DNA from: Nocardia arthritidis NBRC 100137
GTDB lineage: Bacteria; Actinomycetota; Actinomycetes; Mycobacteriales; Mycobacteriaceae
Reading direction: 5' to 3'
DNA length: 64,000 nt
NCBI RefSeq assembly: GCF_001612765.1
Contig: NZ_BDBB01000009.1
Span: 153,858-217,857, forward strand
In this document: positions 7,631 to 16,648 of the stretch, in pieces
How positions within the stretch are numbered: position 1 is the stretch's first letter
Layout: each line of letters opens with the position of its first letter
Notes under the pieces: model-generated
The model's input: the letters and a program-made list of their open reading frames with translations, nothing else
What the model was told of the DNA's origin: nothing
The model's database searches: none
Translations under genes and position numbers: made by a program

Positions 7631-8620
7631 CTACCGTCCCAGGCAGTTCAACGCCCGCATGGCCTCGTACTCCACCCGCGAAAGATCCTGGAGAACCGAG
7701 CCTGCCTGTAGGAGGTGACGCTCATCGCCCGCTTCACCGGCTTGTGCGATCAGTGCTGCGGCGTCGGTCCATAGGGTGGCTGCCTCGGTGTACAGCCCGT
7801 GGCCGGTGCGCAGGTGGCGGCTGTCGAGGGTCTGGGTGCATTCGGCGAGGAAGTCGCGGTAGAAGTTACGAAACAGAGCGCCGCCGGTGCCGGCCTTCTC
7901 CATCAAGAGGGCGGCCTGCGCGAGATCCCGCCGCGGGTTGTCGGTGCGCCGGAGCCATGTGGGCACCAGCTTGCCCGCCTTCTCGATGCCTCGGTGACCG
8001 AGGTTGGCGATGGGCGGGTTGAGGAAAGCCTGGGCGCAGGCGGTGATGGCGGGAACGATCCGGCTGTGCGGGGAAGGCAGGTTCCGCCCAGCGGTGAGGG
8101 TGAAGGACCGGTGCTCGGCGGTCATCGGGCCGCGCGCGGCCCTGGCCCGGGCGAGGCCGGTCAGGCTGGTGGATACCGCTCCGCCTTGCTGGTCGGTGTC
8201 CACCAGGTAGGCGTCGTGGTCGTCGTAGCCGTACACAGCGACGACGTGACCACCGAAGTGCACCTTCGAGCTGAAGTAGTCCAGGTAGTAACTGTCGAGT
8301 TGCAGCCCTACGGGGAGGCCGGCATCGATGGGGGCGACCACGTTCTCCCAAGCACGGCGGGCGGATGTGGTCTCCTTGACCGAGAGCTCCAGTCCGAGTC
8401 CGGCGGCCAGGTTCCTGGTGAGGTCGAATGGCTTGACCCGTCCCCCGAGGAAGGGGAAGCCCATGTTCTTACTATCCCAGTAGACGAAGGACAGACCGGA
8501 GCCGAGGCCGAAGAGCATGGGCTCGGACAGATCGATTCCCTGCTGCCGTAGCAGCACTCCCAGGGCCGTCGTCTCGCAGTGCTGCGTACCGCGCGCGTCA
8601 ACGTCTATCACCGTGGCCAT
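7631..8620 (-). CDS. BtrH N-terminal domain / DUF4872 protein
   Basis: The 329-residue protein opens with the BtrH N-terminal domain: QHCETTALGVLLRQQGI with the conserved Cys (residue 15), GLGSGLSFVYW, and FGGHVVAVYGYDD plus LVDTD supplying His and Asp of a papain-like triad. The second half, from about residue 170, is the helical DUF4872 region. In butirosin synthesis BtrH is the acyltransferase that moves the AHBA chain from its carrier protein to the aminoglycoside; most homologues are uncharacterised. It is preceded by a 207-bp gap with a MerR-type palindrome, so it probably has its own promoter rather than depending on the phosphotransferase/editing operon upstream. Confidence 0.85.
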   Translation of the reverse strand: MATVIDVDARGTQHCETTALGVLLRQQGIDLSEPMLFGLGSGLSFVYWDSKNMGFPFLGGRVKPFDLTRNLAAGLGLELSVKETTSARRAWENVVAPIDAGLPVGLQLDSYYLDYFSSKVHFGGHVVAVYGYDDHDAYLVDTDQQGGAVSTSLTGLARARAARGPMTAEHRSFTLTAGRNLPSPHSRIVPAITACAQAFLNPPIANLGHRGIEKAGKLVPTWLRRTDNPRRDLAQAALLMEKAGTGGALFRNFYRDFLAECTQTLDSRHLRTGHGLYTEAATLWTDAAALIAQAGEAGDERHLLQAGSVLQDLSRVEYEAMRALNCLGR

Positions 8621-8746
8621 GCCATGCCTTCCTGAGCGCAGATCATCAGGTCATCTCGCGGCTCCCCGCTACCCGACGGGACGTGCCGCGCGGATGGGCG
8701 CGGCCGCGCGTGCGGCGGGCGGTCAAGGGAGCGTTGCCGACATGGT

Positions 8747-8771
8747 GGACTCTCCCGTGGCGGGAGAGTCC
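8747..8771. promoter_or_regulatory. MerR-type operator/promoter palindrome
   Basis: GGACTCTCCCG and CGGGAGAGTCC form a perfect 11-bp inverted repeat with a 3-bp centre. Read on the minus strand this gives TTGGAC, a 19-bp palindromic spacer, then a weak CCACCAT box: the stretched spacer layout bound by MerR-family regulators. Downstream on that strand lies a stunted frame, ATG with five more codons and TGA at about 8742-8722, then BtrH at 8620. No MerR gene is visible in the window. Confidence 0.6.
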
Positions 8772-8827
8772 AACGCCGCACCCCGGTGCGAAGCGCTTGC
8801 CGCGCGCACGACCGACCGGGAGCTCCC

Positions 8828-9361
8828 TCAGCAGGAACCGGGCACACAACGCCCACGGCGCCGCCGACCGGCCAGTGGGTGTATGCCGCGAAACCCCGGA
8901 TGCGCGGGAACGTGGCCGTCCACCGGAAGCCGGATGATCTGCCGTGCTCCGGGCCCTACCTCCGCCTCGGTGTGACAGTCCTTGTGCCAGCCGAACGGCA
9001 TCAGGTGGACTCGTTCGCCGCGCTGCTCCAGACGTTCGGTGATTTCCACCAGAACGTCCAAGGTGTCGGCGAGTGCCGAAAGCACATCCACCTGGCCGGT
9101 GGCGCTTATGCGATCACCCGGCACATGGGCGACGCCGTCGATGACGACCTCCCGCGCATCTGTCTCGGCGGCGATGCGCAGCACGGTCCGCACGGCCGCG
9201 CCCGTCAGAGTGAGATCTCCGCGACCCACGCCGACGGACACCCGCAGGCAATCATCGAAACACTTGCGTACCCCGATCCCCCACTCCATATCGACCGCGC
9301 ACGGCCCCTTCGCCGTCACTGTGTACTCGAAGGTCCGGCAGCGAGTACTGATGATCTGCAC
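8828..9361 (-). CDS. free-standing threonyl-tRNA synthetase editing domain protein
   Basis: The 177-residue protein resembles the archaeal-type ThrRS editing domain (tRNA-Thr_ED, a D-aminoacyl-tRNA-deacylase fold): an N-terminal CRTFEYTV strand, the central AREVVIDGVAHVPG corresponding to the YPYAHLS region, a long helix with LADTLDVLVEITERLEQRG and the characteristic HLMPFGWHK with conserved Phe-Gly-Trp and Lys. In archaea this domain removes Ser from Ser-tRNA(Thr); here there is no synthetase attached. The GTG start at 9361 has GGAGGAGG eight bases upstream, and it begins only 4 bp after the phosphotransferase stop, so the two form an operon. The last 30 Arg-rich residues are atypical. Confidence 0.78.
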   Translation of the reverse strand: MQIISTRCRTFEYTVTAKGPCAVDMEWGIGVRKCFDDCLRVSVGVGRGDLTLTGAAVRTVLRIAAETDAREVVIDGVAHVPGDRISATGQVDVLSALADTLDVLVEITERLEQRGERVHLMPFGWHKDCHTEAEVGPGARQIIRLPVDGHVPAHPGFRGIHPLAGRRRRGRCVPGSC

Positions 9362-9365
9362 GGTG

Positions 9366-10562
9366 CTATCCCTCCTCCAGCGCTTTCACGGCGTCGAGGT
9401 CCAGCACCGCGTTGGCGGTGCGCTCGATGATGCCGAGGCAGATCTCGTCCGGTTGGTATCTCGGCTGGATGGCGCTGTGGCCGATGGTCGCCAACCAGAT
9501 GAAATACGGGTACAACGCCTGCTGCCGGTAGGCCAGCCACGCCGTGTCGAAATCGGGCGCGGGCGCACCGCATGCCGCGACGTGGTCGAGGTAGATGGCC
9601 AGCAGTTCACGCTCCCAGTCGCGCCGGTCCCGCACGGCGAGACCGGAACCGACCACATAGGCGACGTCGTAGGCCCAGCTGCCACGCAGGACCACTTGCC
9701 AGTCGGTGAAGCCCATCCGGCCGCTGGAGGTTCTGTAGGTGTTGCCGATGTGGCTGTCGCCGTGCAAGAAAGTCTGTGCACCCGTGCTGGCTATCTCCAG
9801 CGATCGTTGCAGCGCGTGATAGAGCCGGTCGTGGTCGTGCGCCAGCGTTTCCGGTATCACCGCCGCCGCGCGCCTGGCTCCGACCCGCGCGCGTTTCGAC
9901 ATGCCGATCAACCGGTCGAGGTTGGCGAAATGCGCCCGCGGCGGCTTCAGCCATCGATGGCGCTCCAACTCGGCGTCGTTCCAGTAGCGGGCGTGCCACG
10001 TGGCCATCGTGCGCAACAGATCCTCGATCTGAGTGCGGTCGATCGGTGTCTGCGGTGTGCAGAAGGTGGCGTCTTTGGTGCTGACGATGTCCTCGAGCAA
10101 TGAGATCGTCCGGCCCGATCGGTAGTCGACAGCGCTGTGGTAGCCGCGCGGCGCTTCGATGTCCAGGGCCGGCCGGAGGTGGGTGAAGAAACCCGGTTCA
10201 CCGCCGATGATTCCGGCCAGGTCCAAGGTGAGGCGCTGTTTGAAGTCCGCGGTGGTCTTCGCGAACAATTCCTCCGGCAGGCCTGCCGCCCGGCCTGTTG
10301 CGTTGTAGGTCACGCTGAGCTTCCAGCGGGTGGAGGTGCCCGCGCTCACGTCCTGCGTCTCGAAGGAGTCGACTTCCGCACCGGGGTGTCCATCGCACAG
10401 CACGGCGGTCAGCCATTGCGCTGTCACTTCACGGCCGGTCACCGGCACGTCGCTCGGGGTCCGGGCCCGCTGCCGGATCACCGTTTCCTTCGCGACATGA
10501 CCACCGACGCGGGCGATCCCCCGCACAACCTCCAGTACGGGCTTGGAAGCACTGGACGCCAA
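9366..10562 (-). CDS. APH-fold phosphotransferase family protein
   Basis: The 398-residue protein has the aminoglycoside phosphotransferase / ecdysteroid-kinase-like catalytic core: FLHGDSHIGN (HGDxHxxN catalytic loop) followed by GFTDWQVVLRGSWAYDVAY, whose Asp binds Mg. The N-terminal lobe includes ELFAKTTADFKQR with a candidate ATP-binding Lys. TTG at 10562 is chosen because GGAGGAG lies six bases upstream and the sequence from ASSASKPVLEVVRGIARVGG resembles family N termini; the frame stays open much farther upstream but into non-protein-like sequence. It likely phosphorylates a small hydroxylated molecule; the substrate is unknown. It is the first gene of the operon with the tRNA-editing-like protein. 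Confidence 0.85.
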   Translation of the reverse strand: MASSASKPVLEVVRGIARVGGHVAKETVIRQRARTPSDVPVTGREVTAQWLTAVLCDGHPGAEVDSFETQDVSAGTSTRWKLSVTYNATGRAAGLPEELFAKTTADFKQRLTLDLAGIIGGEPGFFTHLRPALDIEAPRGYHSAVDYRSGRTISLLEDIVSTKDATFCTPQTPIDRTQIEDLLRTMATWHARYWNDAELERHRWLKPPRAHFANLDRLIGMSKRARVGARRAAAVIPETLAHDHDRLYHALQRSLEIASTGAQTFLHGDSHIGNTYRTSSGRMGFTDWQVVLRGSWAYDVAYVVGSGLAVRDRRDWERELLAIYLDHVAACGAPAPDFDTAWLAYRQQALYPYFIWLATIGHSAIQPRYQPDEICLGIIERTANAVLDLDAVKALEEG

Positions 10563-10755
10563 TGGACACTCCTCCGCTTTGTTGGGTTCGGCTGCTGCGC
10601 TCAACCGAGTTCCGCGCCATCGGGCACGCCCCAGGGACGGTAGGGCAGCCGAGCCGAAGGAACATCCGTCGAATCCGAGAGAAATATCCGCATGGCCGGG
10701 CCGGGCCGGGACGCTCGATCGGATCCGATCGCCCGCGATGCTTAAGCTCACCCGC

Positions 10756-13569
10756 ATGCAGGAGTCCCCCGCGACGGTCTTCCTCGGTCGTGATGCCGAG
10801 ATCGAGAACCTGGCGGTGCTCGCGCGCCGAGTCGCCGCGGGACAGGGCGCGGTGGTGCTGGTGGAAGGTGAGCCCGGTATCGGCAAGACGTCGCTGCTGG
10901 AGGCAGCCGGTGCTCGAATCACGGCGGCGGGCCTGCGCGTTCGCACCGGCGCGGCGGTGGAATTGCAGCGCGACGTACCGTTCGCCGCGGTGCGCTCCTG
11001 GCTGGCAGCTGACGACACCGCGCCCGGCGGCGGCCCGGATCCGAGTCGCCCGCTGCTGCACAGCGGGGATCGCGCGGGCGACGCCGCGGCGACGCACGAG
11101 TTCGCCGTCAGCGAGGGGATCCTGGATCGTGTCGACGCTTGGTGCGCCGCCGCTCCGGTGGGTCTGATCATGGACGACGTCCATTGGGCCGACGCGCCGA
11201 GCCTGTCTGTACTGCGGCGACTGTGCGCACTGGTCGACGCACTGCCGCTGCTACTGGTGCTCGCGACCCGCCCGCTGGCCGCGGACCCGGCGTTCGCGGC
11301 GCTGTCGGCCGAACTAGTCGAACGGCAGGCCCCGGTGATACGGCTCGGCGCACTGCCCGACTCGGCCGCGGCGGCGCTCGTGGGGCTTCTGGTCGGCGCT
11401 GCTCCGGGCCCGGGTTTGCTGCGAATCGTGGCCGGTGCGCGTGGAAACCCGCTGCACATCACCGAATTGGTGGCCGCATTGCTCCGCGCGGAGGCGATCA
11501 CACTGGTCGCCGAAACCGCCGCGCCGCTACCGGACTCCGGCGAACCGTCCTCCGCCTCGCTGTCGACCGCGATCATCCAGCGCCTCGCACTCCTGTCCCG
11601 TTCCACGCGGGATATGCTGCCGATGGCCGCTGCCCTGGGACCCGTCATCAACGTGGGGGAACTATCGGCCGTGCTGGACGCCCCGCTGCTGGATGTCTGG
11701 CGGGCCGTCTCCGAAGCGATGGACGGCGGGCTGCTCGCGCGGGTCGATTCCGAACTGGTGTTCCGCCACGACCTCATGCGGGACGTGCTGGCCGTCCAGC
11801 TACCCGATTCGCTGCGCTCGGACTTGCTCTGGAGGGCCGGGCAGGTCCTGCAAGCGACCGGTGCGCCGCTCGAGCGAGTCGCTTACTACCTGTCAGCGGG
11901 CGGCCACGACTTGGATCGGACAAGCCTCGACTGGTTGACGGCCGTGGCAGGCAAGTTGATCGTGCGAGCCCCCGAACTGGCGGTGCAGTTGCTGAGCCGC
12001 GCCGCGACCGCGACAGAGCTAGACGGTGCCTCGCGTTCCGTTCTGGTCCGCTGGCAGGCCCGGGCGCTGCTGTGGAACGGCCGCGCCGCCGAAGCCGAAG
12101 CCGTGGTGCGCACCGCACTGCGCACTCGACCCGAACACGACCACGATGTCGAACTGACCTGGCTGCTCGTCCAGGTCTGCCAATCACAAGGCCGCTTGGC
12201 CGACGCTGTCGCGGTGGCCGAGACAGCGCTGTCCACGATGGAACTCGGCGCCGAGGACGCGGGCCGGCTCGTGGGACTGTGCGCACTGGACAATTTCTTT
12301 CTCGAGCGGTTCGAAGCGGCGGAGCGCGCCGGCCGGCGAGCCGTGTCGACGGGACAGAGCAGTGGTACCCCGCTCGCCACCGGATACGGATTGATGGCCT
12401 TGGGTGCGGTGCGCTACACCCAGGGCTATCTCGACGAGGCGCTGGATTTGAGTACGCGAATCCTCACCATCTTCGAGGACGGCACCGGATCGGACCAGTT
12501 CGATCCGTACGTGCTGTACGCGCACTGCCTGATCGAACTCGATCGGCTCGCCGACGCCGAACAGACGCTGCGGACGGCCATCGGCCACAACCGCCGGATG
12601 CACGGTGTCTACCTCTCCCCCAACCTGCTGGCCAAGGCGCGGCTGTATCTGCTCGACGGCCGCTGGGACGACGCGCTGGCCGAATGCGCGGCGAGTCTGG
12701 CGGCGCCCGATGTCCTCGGGTACGCGCCCGTCGCACACAGCCTGGCGGCCCTCATCGGAATCCACCGCGGCACGTTCCTGCCGGATCCCGATGCCATTCC
12801 CGTGCCGGACCACCGGCTGGGAAGCACCGGTTACGCGCAGTTCCACCCCTGGGTCAAGGCATTGACGCACGAGGCCCGTGGCCATCCGGAGCTGGCGCTG
12901 GAACTGCTCGTCGACACCCATCGGCGACTGGCCGACGGCCTGACCGCGTCCACCCTGCACTACATCTACCCGGACATCGCCCGGCTGGCCTCGGACGTCG
13001 GCGACGCAGCTGCGGCTCGGTCGGTGGTAACGGGCGCGGACGAACTGCTGGCTCGGCAGAAGACCGCGGGCCGGACCGGAACGGCCCTGCTGTGCCGAGC
13101 CTTGGCAGACGGCGATCCCGCCATGCTCTTCGCCGCCGCGGATGCGTTCCGGCGGTCCGGGTGGCCGCTCTACGAAGCACAGGCACACGAGAACGCCGCT
13201 GTGCTGCTCGCCGCTTCGGGACGAGAGGCCGAGGCCCGCGGCGCGCTGGACACGGCGATAGGGCTCTACGGTCGGCTGGGTGCGTCGTGGGACAGCGCCC
13301 GTGCCGCCGCACGGGTGCGGCCGCACGGGATCCGACTGGGCGTCCGCGGCAGGCGCAACCGGCCCAAATCCGGCTGGGCGGCGCTGACCGACACCGAACG
13401 CAAGGTCGCCGCGCTGGTCACCGAAGGTTGCTCCAATTCGGATATCGCAGCGCAGATGTTCTTGTCGCGCCGCACGATTCAGTCACACGTGTCGAACATC
13501 CTGGCGAAACTCGACCTCCGGTCACGGCGCGAGATCGCCGCCGCCATGCCGCGTTCGGTGCTTCCATGA
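10756..13569 (+). CDS. large ATPase LuxR-family regulator (MalT/LAL type)
   Basis: About 937 residues. FLGRDAEIENL starts an AAA/STAND ATPase with Walker A GEPGIGKTSLL and Walker B-like LIMDDVHWADAP, followed by TPR-like helical repeats through residues 350-850 and a C-terminal LuxR helix-turn-helix, LTDTERKVAALVTEGCSNSD through RRTIQSHVSNILAKL. Such LAL regulators act as ATP-dependent activators, often of secondary metabolism. The start may be ATG 10756 or ATG 10738; neither has a strong ribosome site, so a leaderless message is possible. It is divergent from the phosphotransferase operon, with 193 bp between starts, and is the best candidate for its regulator. Confidence 0.9.
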   Translation: MQESPATVFLGRDAEIENLAVLARRVAAGQGAVVLVEGEPGIGKTSLLEAAGARITAAGLRVRTGAAVELQRDVPFAAVRSWLAADDTAPGGGPDPSRPLLHSGDRAGDAAATHEFAVSEGILDRVDAWCAAAPVGLIMDDVHWADAPSLSVLRRLCALVDALPLLLVLATRPLAADPAFAALSAELVERQAPVIRLGALPDSAAAALVGLLVGAAPGPGLLRIVAGARGNPLHITELVAALLRAEAITLVAETAAPLPDSGEPSSASLSTAIIQRLALLSRSTRDMLPMAAALGPVINVGELSAVLDAPLLDVWRAVSEAMDGGLLARVDSELVFRHDLMRDVLAVQLPDSLRSDLLWRAGQVLQATGAPLERVAYYLSAGGHDLDRTSLDWLTAVAGKLIVRAPELAVQLLSRAATATELDGASRSVLVRWQARALLWNGRAAEAEAVVRTALRTRPEHDHDVELTWLLVQVCQSQGRLADAVAVAETALSTMELGAEDAGRLVGLCALDNFFLERFEAAERAGRRAVSTGQSSGTPLATGYGLMALGAVRYTQGYLDEALDLSTRILTIFEDGTGSDQFDPYVLYAHCLIELDRLADAEQTLRTAIGHNRRMHGVYLSPNLLAKARLYLLDGRWDDALAECAASLAAPDVLGYAPVAHSLAALIGIHRGTFLPDPDAIPVPDHRLGSTGYAQFHPWVKALTHEARGHPELALELLVDTHRRLADGLTASTLHYIYPDIARLASDVGDAAAARSVVTGADELLARQKTAGRTGTALLCRALADGDPAMLFAAADAFRRSGWPLYEAQAHENAAVLLAASGREAEARGALDTAIGLYGRLGASWDSARAAARVRPHGIRLGVRGRRNRPKSGWAALTDTERKVAALVTEGCSNSDIAAQMFLSRRTIQSHVSNILAKLDLRSRREIAAAMPRSVLP

Positions 13570-13571
13570 GG

Positions 13572-13583
13572 CCTCGCGCGAGG
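13572..13583. terminator. short GC palindrome after the LAL regulator
   Basis: CCTCGCGCGAGG starts 2 bp after the stop at 13569 and is a perfect palindrome; it can fold into a small hairpin. Its size makes it a weak terminator at best. Confidence 0.3.
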
Positions 13584-13591
13584 TGCCGCGA

Positions 13592-13855
13592 TCATGCCCA
13601 TCGCCGTGATCTCGACGAGCCGGGTGGCGGCGGAATGAGCTTCGCCCAGAAGTCGTGCCGCACCGCGTCCCACAACCTGGTCAGCTCCGGAAGCAGTTCT
13701 CGCGCTTGCACGAGATCCGGATAGGCGTCGGGGCCGAAGGAGACGATCGGCGCGGGGTCGGACGCGCTGTGCACCGCGACGATGGAGATCAGCTGATCCT
13801 GCAGTACGCGCCAGGTGACGCCCAGGCCGTCGGCTTCGGTTCGGACCTCATCCAT
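13592..13855 (-). CDS. hypothetical protein, 87 residues
   Basis: The frame from ATG 13855 encodes MDEVRTEADGLGVTWRVLQD and continues with SIVAVHSASDPAPIVSFG, YPDLVQARELLPELTRLWDAV and DFWAKLIPPPPGSSRSRRWA. The amphipathic helices and ordinary codon use argue for a real gene, while the frame upstream to 13987 is Arg/Asp-rich and unlike protein. No domain is recognised. It lies alone between two large regulators, convergent with the first. Confidence 0.5.
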   Translation of the reverse strand: MDEVRTEADGLGVTWRVLQDQLISIVAVHSASDPAPIVSFGPDAYPDLVQARELLPELTRLWDAVRHDFWAKLIPPPPGSSRSRRWA

Positions 13856-14053
13856 CTGCGGCCCCCCATCGCAGTGCCCATCGCACGCGCGGTCGGCGAT
13901 CACCGTCGATCGACCGGACTCCGGCCGATGCCGCGGAGTCGGCTGATCGTTTGCCAGGCTCCCGTCGTTCCCCGCCCGTGGTACCACGCGACCGGCCTCC
14001 GAGGGCGCCGGTGGCGTTCACGCTACTGTCAACCGCTGTCAAAGCCGACCTCC

Positions 14054-14076
14054 TGCTCGTCACGATCTGACGAGCA
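14054..14076. terminator. 9-bp inverted repeat downstream of the second LuxR ATPase
   Basis: TGCTCGTCA (14054-14062) and TGACGAGCA (14068-14076) pair perfectly around a 5-nt loop. It lies about 110 bp beyond the minus-strand stop at 14185 and 200 bp upstream of the small gene starting at 13855, so it may be a terminator for the former or an operator for the latter. The rest of the 329-bp gap 13856-14184 shows nothing else. Confidence 0.5.
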
Positions 14077-14184
14077 TCACAGATCCGGCACCGCGCGGTC
14101 ATGGGTGAAAATACCCACTTGTCCACCCATCTCCGCAGTTCGCGGCACCCGAAGCGGCACGCGCCGTCCCGCCGGAGCCAGGGT

Positions 14185-16491
14185 TCAGCCCGGGCGTGCC
14201 GTCCATGCCGCGACCTGCGTACGAGAAGAGAAGCCGAGTTTGCCGAGGATATTCTCGACGTGCCGGTCGACGGTGCGAGGCGATACGACGAGCTGCTCGG
14301 CGATCTGCCGGTTGCTGAGACCTTGCGCGACCAGCTCGGCCACCTGCCGCTCGCGTGCCGTCAGCACCCCGGCTCCCAGCCGCGCGGGTGGCGGGGCGCC
14401 CGCGCTGCGGTCGAGCGCGTAGGTGATCGCCTGGTCGTGGTCGAGCCCTTCGCCACGCACCCGTTCCGCACGCACCACCGTCTCCGGCAGCGCATCCATC
14501 ACCCTGCGCTCACACGCCGCGTGCTGTTCGGGCATGTAGGGCCCGAACGCGGCGATCGAGGTCCCGATGCGCCGCCACATCGTGTGGATCGCGCCCAGCA
14601 GCCGGGCCGCATGGCGATGCTCACCGCGAGCGGCCGCCGTCCAGGCCAGCAGCTCGATCATCAGCGCCGTCCCCACATGGTCGTTGAATTCGCGCTGAAT
14701 CTCCAGGGCCGCGTGAGCGGAGGCCATCGCCTGGTCGTAATCGCCGCGAACGAGTTGGTCGTAGCCGAGTGCCCAGACCGCGTACGACTTGGTCCACTGC
14801 TCGCCGCGCCGATCGGCCAGCTCGATCGCGCGCCGAGCCGTCGCGCCCGCCCGCGGATCGCGTCCATGGCCGTAGGCGACCGCGAGCTGGAAAAGCGTCA
14901 GCCGGACCAGCTCGTCATCCTCGGAGAAGCTTTCGACCACTCGCTCGAAGCCGGTCACCGCAGCGGCGAGGTCGCCGCGGAAACCCGCGGCGGAAGCGCG
15001 CAGGCTACTCGCCCAGCCGAGGGCGCGGCGATCTCCGGCTGCCGTGGCACGGGTCACGCACTCATCGAGCGCCGCGTCGGCGGCGTCGAGGTCACCCTGC
15101 AAGACCCGCACCCATCCCGCTACCCAGAGTGCGTGGATCCGCTCGGCGTCAGCGTCGACGGCCACCCGCAGCGCGCGGTCCACCCAGCGCCGTCCCGAGC
15201 CGAGGAACCCATCGGCGCACCAGTGATAGCGCAGCGCCGTCACCAAAGCCAGCGCCTCGCGCGAACTCGCCGGAGTGCTGGTCGCCCACTCCAACGCGGC
15301 CCGGACGTTCGCGCGGTCGGCGCGCAACACGGCCAAGCCGGTCTCCTGGCCCGGACCGTTCCACTGCCCGGCGATCTGCTCCGCGAGCGTGAGGTAGTAG
15401 TCGCGGTGCCGGTCGCGCAGCGCGGTGGCCTCCTCGCGCTCGGTCAGCCGCTGCCATCCGTACTCGCGGATCGTTTCCAGCAGCCGATACCGTGTCTGGT
15501 CGTCCGCCGCGACGAGAACGACGACCGATTGCGCGACGAGGTGATCGATCAGGTCGAGCACCTGCTCGCGGGGCAGGTCAGGGCCTGCGCAGACGCCCTC
15601 GGCGGCGTGCAGGGTGAAGACTCCGGCGAAGACCGACAGTCGTGTCCACAGCAACTGCTCGGCCGGTGTGCACAGCTCGTAGCTCCAGTCGATCAGCGCC
15701 CGCAGCGTCCGCTGTCGTGGCAGCGCGGCGCGGGTGCCTCCGGTCAGCAGTGCGAACCGATCCTCGAGCCGGTCCAGAATCGTCTGCAAGGACAGTGATC
15801 GCAGCCGGGATGCGGCCAACTCGATCGCGAGTGGAATCCCGTCCAATCGCTCACAGGCCCGCACCACCGCGTCCGCATTGCGCTCGGTGACCGTGAAGTC
15901 GGGACGCACCGCCCTGGCACGCTCCACCAGCAGCGTGGGCGCGTCGAAACCGCTCACCGCCACGGGTGTCACGGACTCGCCCGAAACAGGCATCGACAGC
16001 GGACGGACGGGGTAGACGTGCTCGCCCGGCTCGCCCAGCAGTGCACGGCTGGTGGTGAGGATCCGCAGCCCGGGGCAGGCGCGTAGCAACTGGTGGCACA
16101 GCAGGCGGCACGCGTCCAGCAGGTGCTCGCAATTGTCCAACACGATCAGCGCCCGCCGGTCGGCGAGGCGCTCCACGATCTGCTCCTCCGCGGTCCGGTG
16201 CGACAGATCCGGGATCCCGAGGCTGGCTACTACCACCCGGGCCACCAGTTGCGGATCATCCACAGCGGCCAGGTCCACCAGCCACGACCCATCAGGAAAC
16301 GAGCGGCTGGACGCAGCGGCGACCTCGATGGCCAAACGGGTCTTCCCCACCCCGCCCACTCCGGTCAGCGTGACCAGGCGCGCGGTCGCCAGCAGTGCGC
16401 GGACCTCGCGGATCTCCCGCTGCCGGCCCACGAAACTCGTGACCGCCGACGGCAGATTACCGACTCCGCGTGTGGGCCTGCTTTGCCCCAT
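14185..16491 (-). CDS. NB-ARC-type ATPase with C-terminal LuxR domain
   Basis: The 768-residue protein begins with SFVGRQREIREVRALL and the Walker A TLTGVGGVGKTRLAIEV, then an ALIVLDNCEHLLD Walker B segment. Residues about 250-330 form a winged-helix-like region, about 350-660 are TPR-like repeats, and the C terminus is a LuxR helix-turn-helix, LTARERQVAELVAQGLSNRQ through VVSPRTVDRHVENILGKL. This is the common actinobacterial STAND transcription factor architecture. The ligand is unknown. It is transcribed alone and differs from the neighbouring LAL protein in both ATPase and repeat regions, so the two are not recent duplicates. Confidence 0.92.
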   Translation of the reverse strand: MGQSRPTRGVGNLPSAVTSFVGRQREIREVRALLATARLVTLTGVGGVGKTRLAIEVAAASSRSFPDGSWLVDLAAVDDPQLVARVVVASLGIPDLSHRTAEEQIVERLADRRALIVLDNCEHLLDACRLLCHQLLRACPGLRILTTSRALLGEPGEHVYPVRPLSMPVSGESVTPVAVSGFDAPTLLVERARAVRPDFTVTERNADAVVRACERLDGIPLAIELAASRLRSLSLQTILDRLEDRFALLTGGTRAALPRQRTLRALIDWSYELCTPAEQLLWTRLSVFAGVFTLHAAEGVCAGPDLPREQVLDLIDHLVAQSVVVLVAADDQTRYRLLETIREYGWQRLTEREEATALRDRHRDYYLTLAEQIAGQWNGPGQETGLAVLRADRANVRAALEWATSTPASSREALALVTALRYHWCADGFLGSGRRWVDRALRVAVDADAERIHALWVAGWVRVLQGDLDAADAALDECVTRATAAGDRRALGWASSLRASAAGFRGDLAAAVTGFERVVESFSEDDELVRLTLFQLAVAYGHGRDPRAGATARRAIELADRRGEQWTKSYAVWALGYDQLVRGDYDQAMASAHAALEIQREFNDHVGTALMIELLAWTAAARGEHRHAARLLGAIHTMWRRIGTSIAAFGPYMPEQHAACERRVMDALPETVVRAERVRGEGLDHDQAITYALDRSAGAPPPARLGAGVLTARERQVAELVAQGLSNRQIAEQLVVSPRTVDRHVENILGKLGFSSRTQVAAWTARPG

Positions 16492-16648
16492 GATATGTCG
16501 ATTTTAGCCGCTCGGAATCGGGCGCCGGGATTCGAGACCTTTTCGCCTGCTCTATCGACCATTAGAGGCTCGGCTCGAACACCGGACTCGCGCATTATTC
16601 GGATATCGTCGGATCGTCTCGAGGCGGCCGAATCGGCGCACCGGCGGT

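Noticed and set aside
10563..11777. extension of the phosphotransferase frame by about 400 codons upstream
   Set aside because: The frame lies antisense to the LAL regulator and is Ser/Arg-rich; a TTG with a good ribosome site at 10562 gives a normal family length.
14101..15798. 565-codon plus-strand frame
   Set aside because: It is antisense to the NB-ARC-LuxR gene, whose motifs are intact; composition is typical of a high-GC shadow frame.
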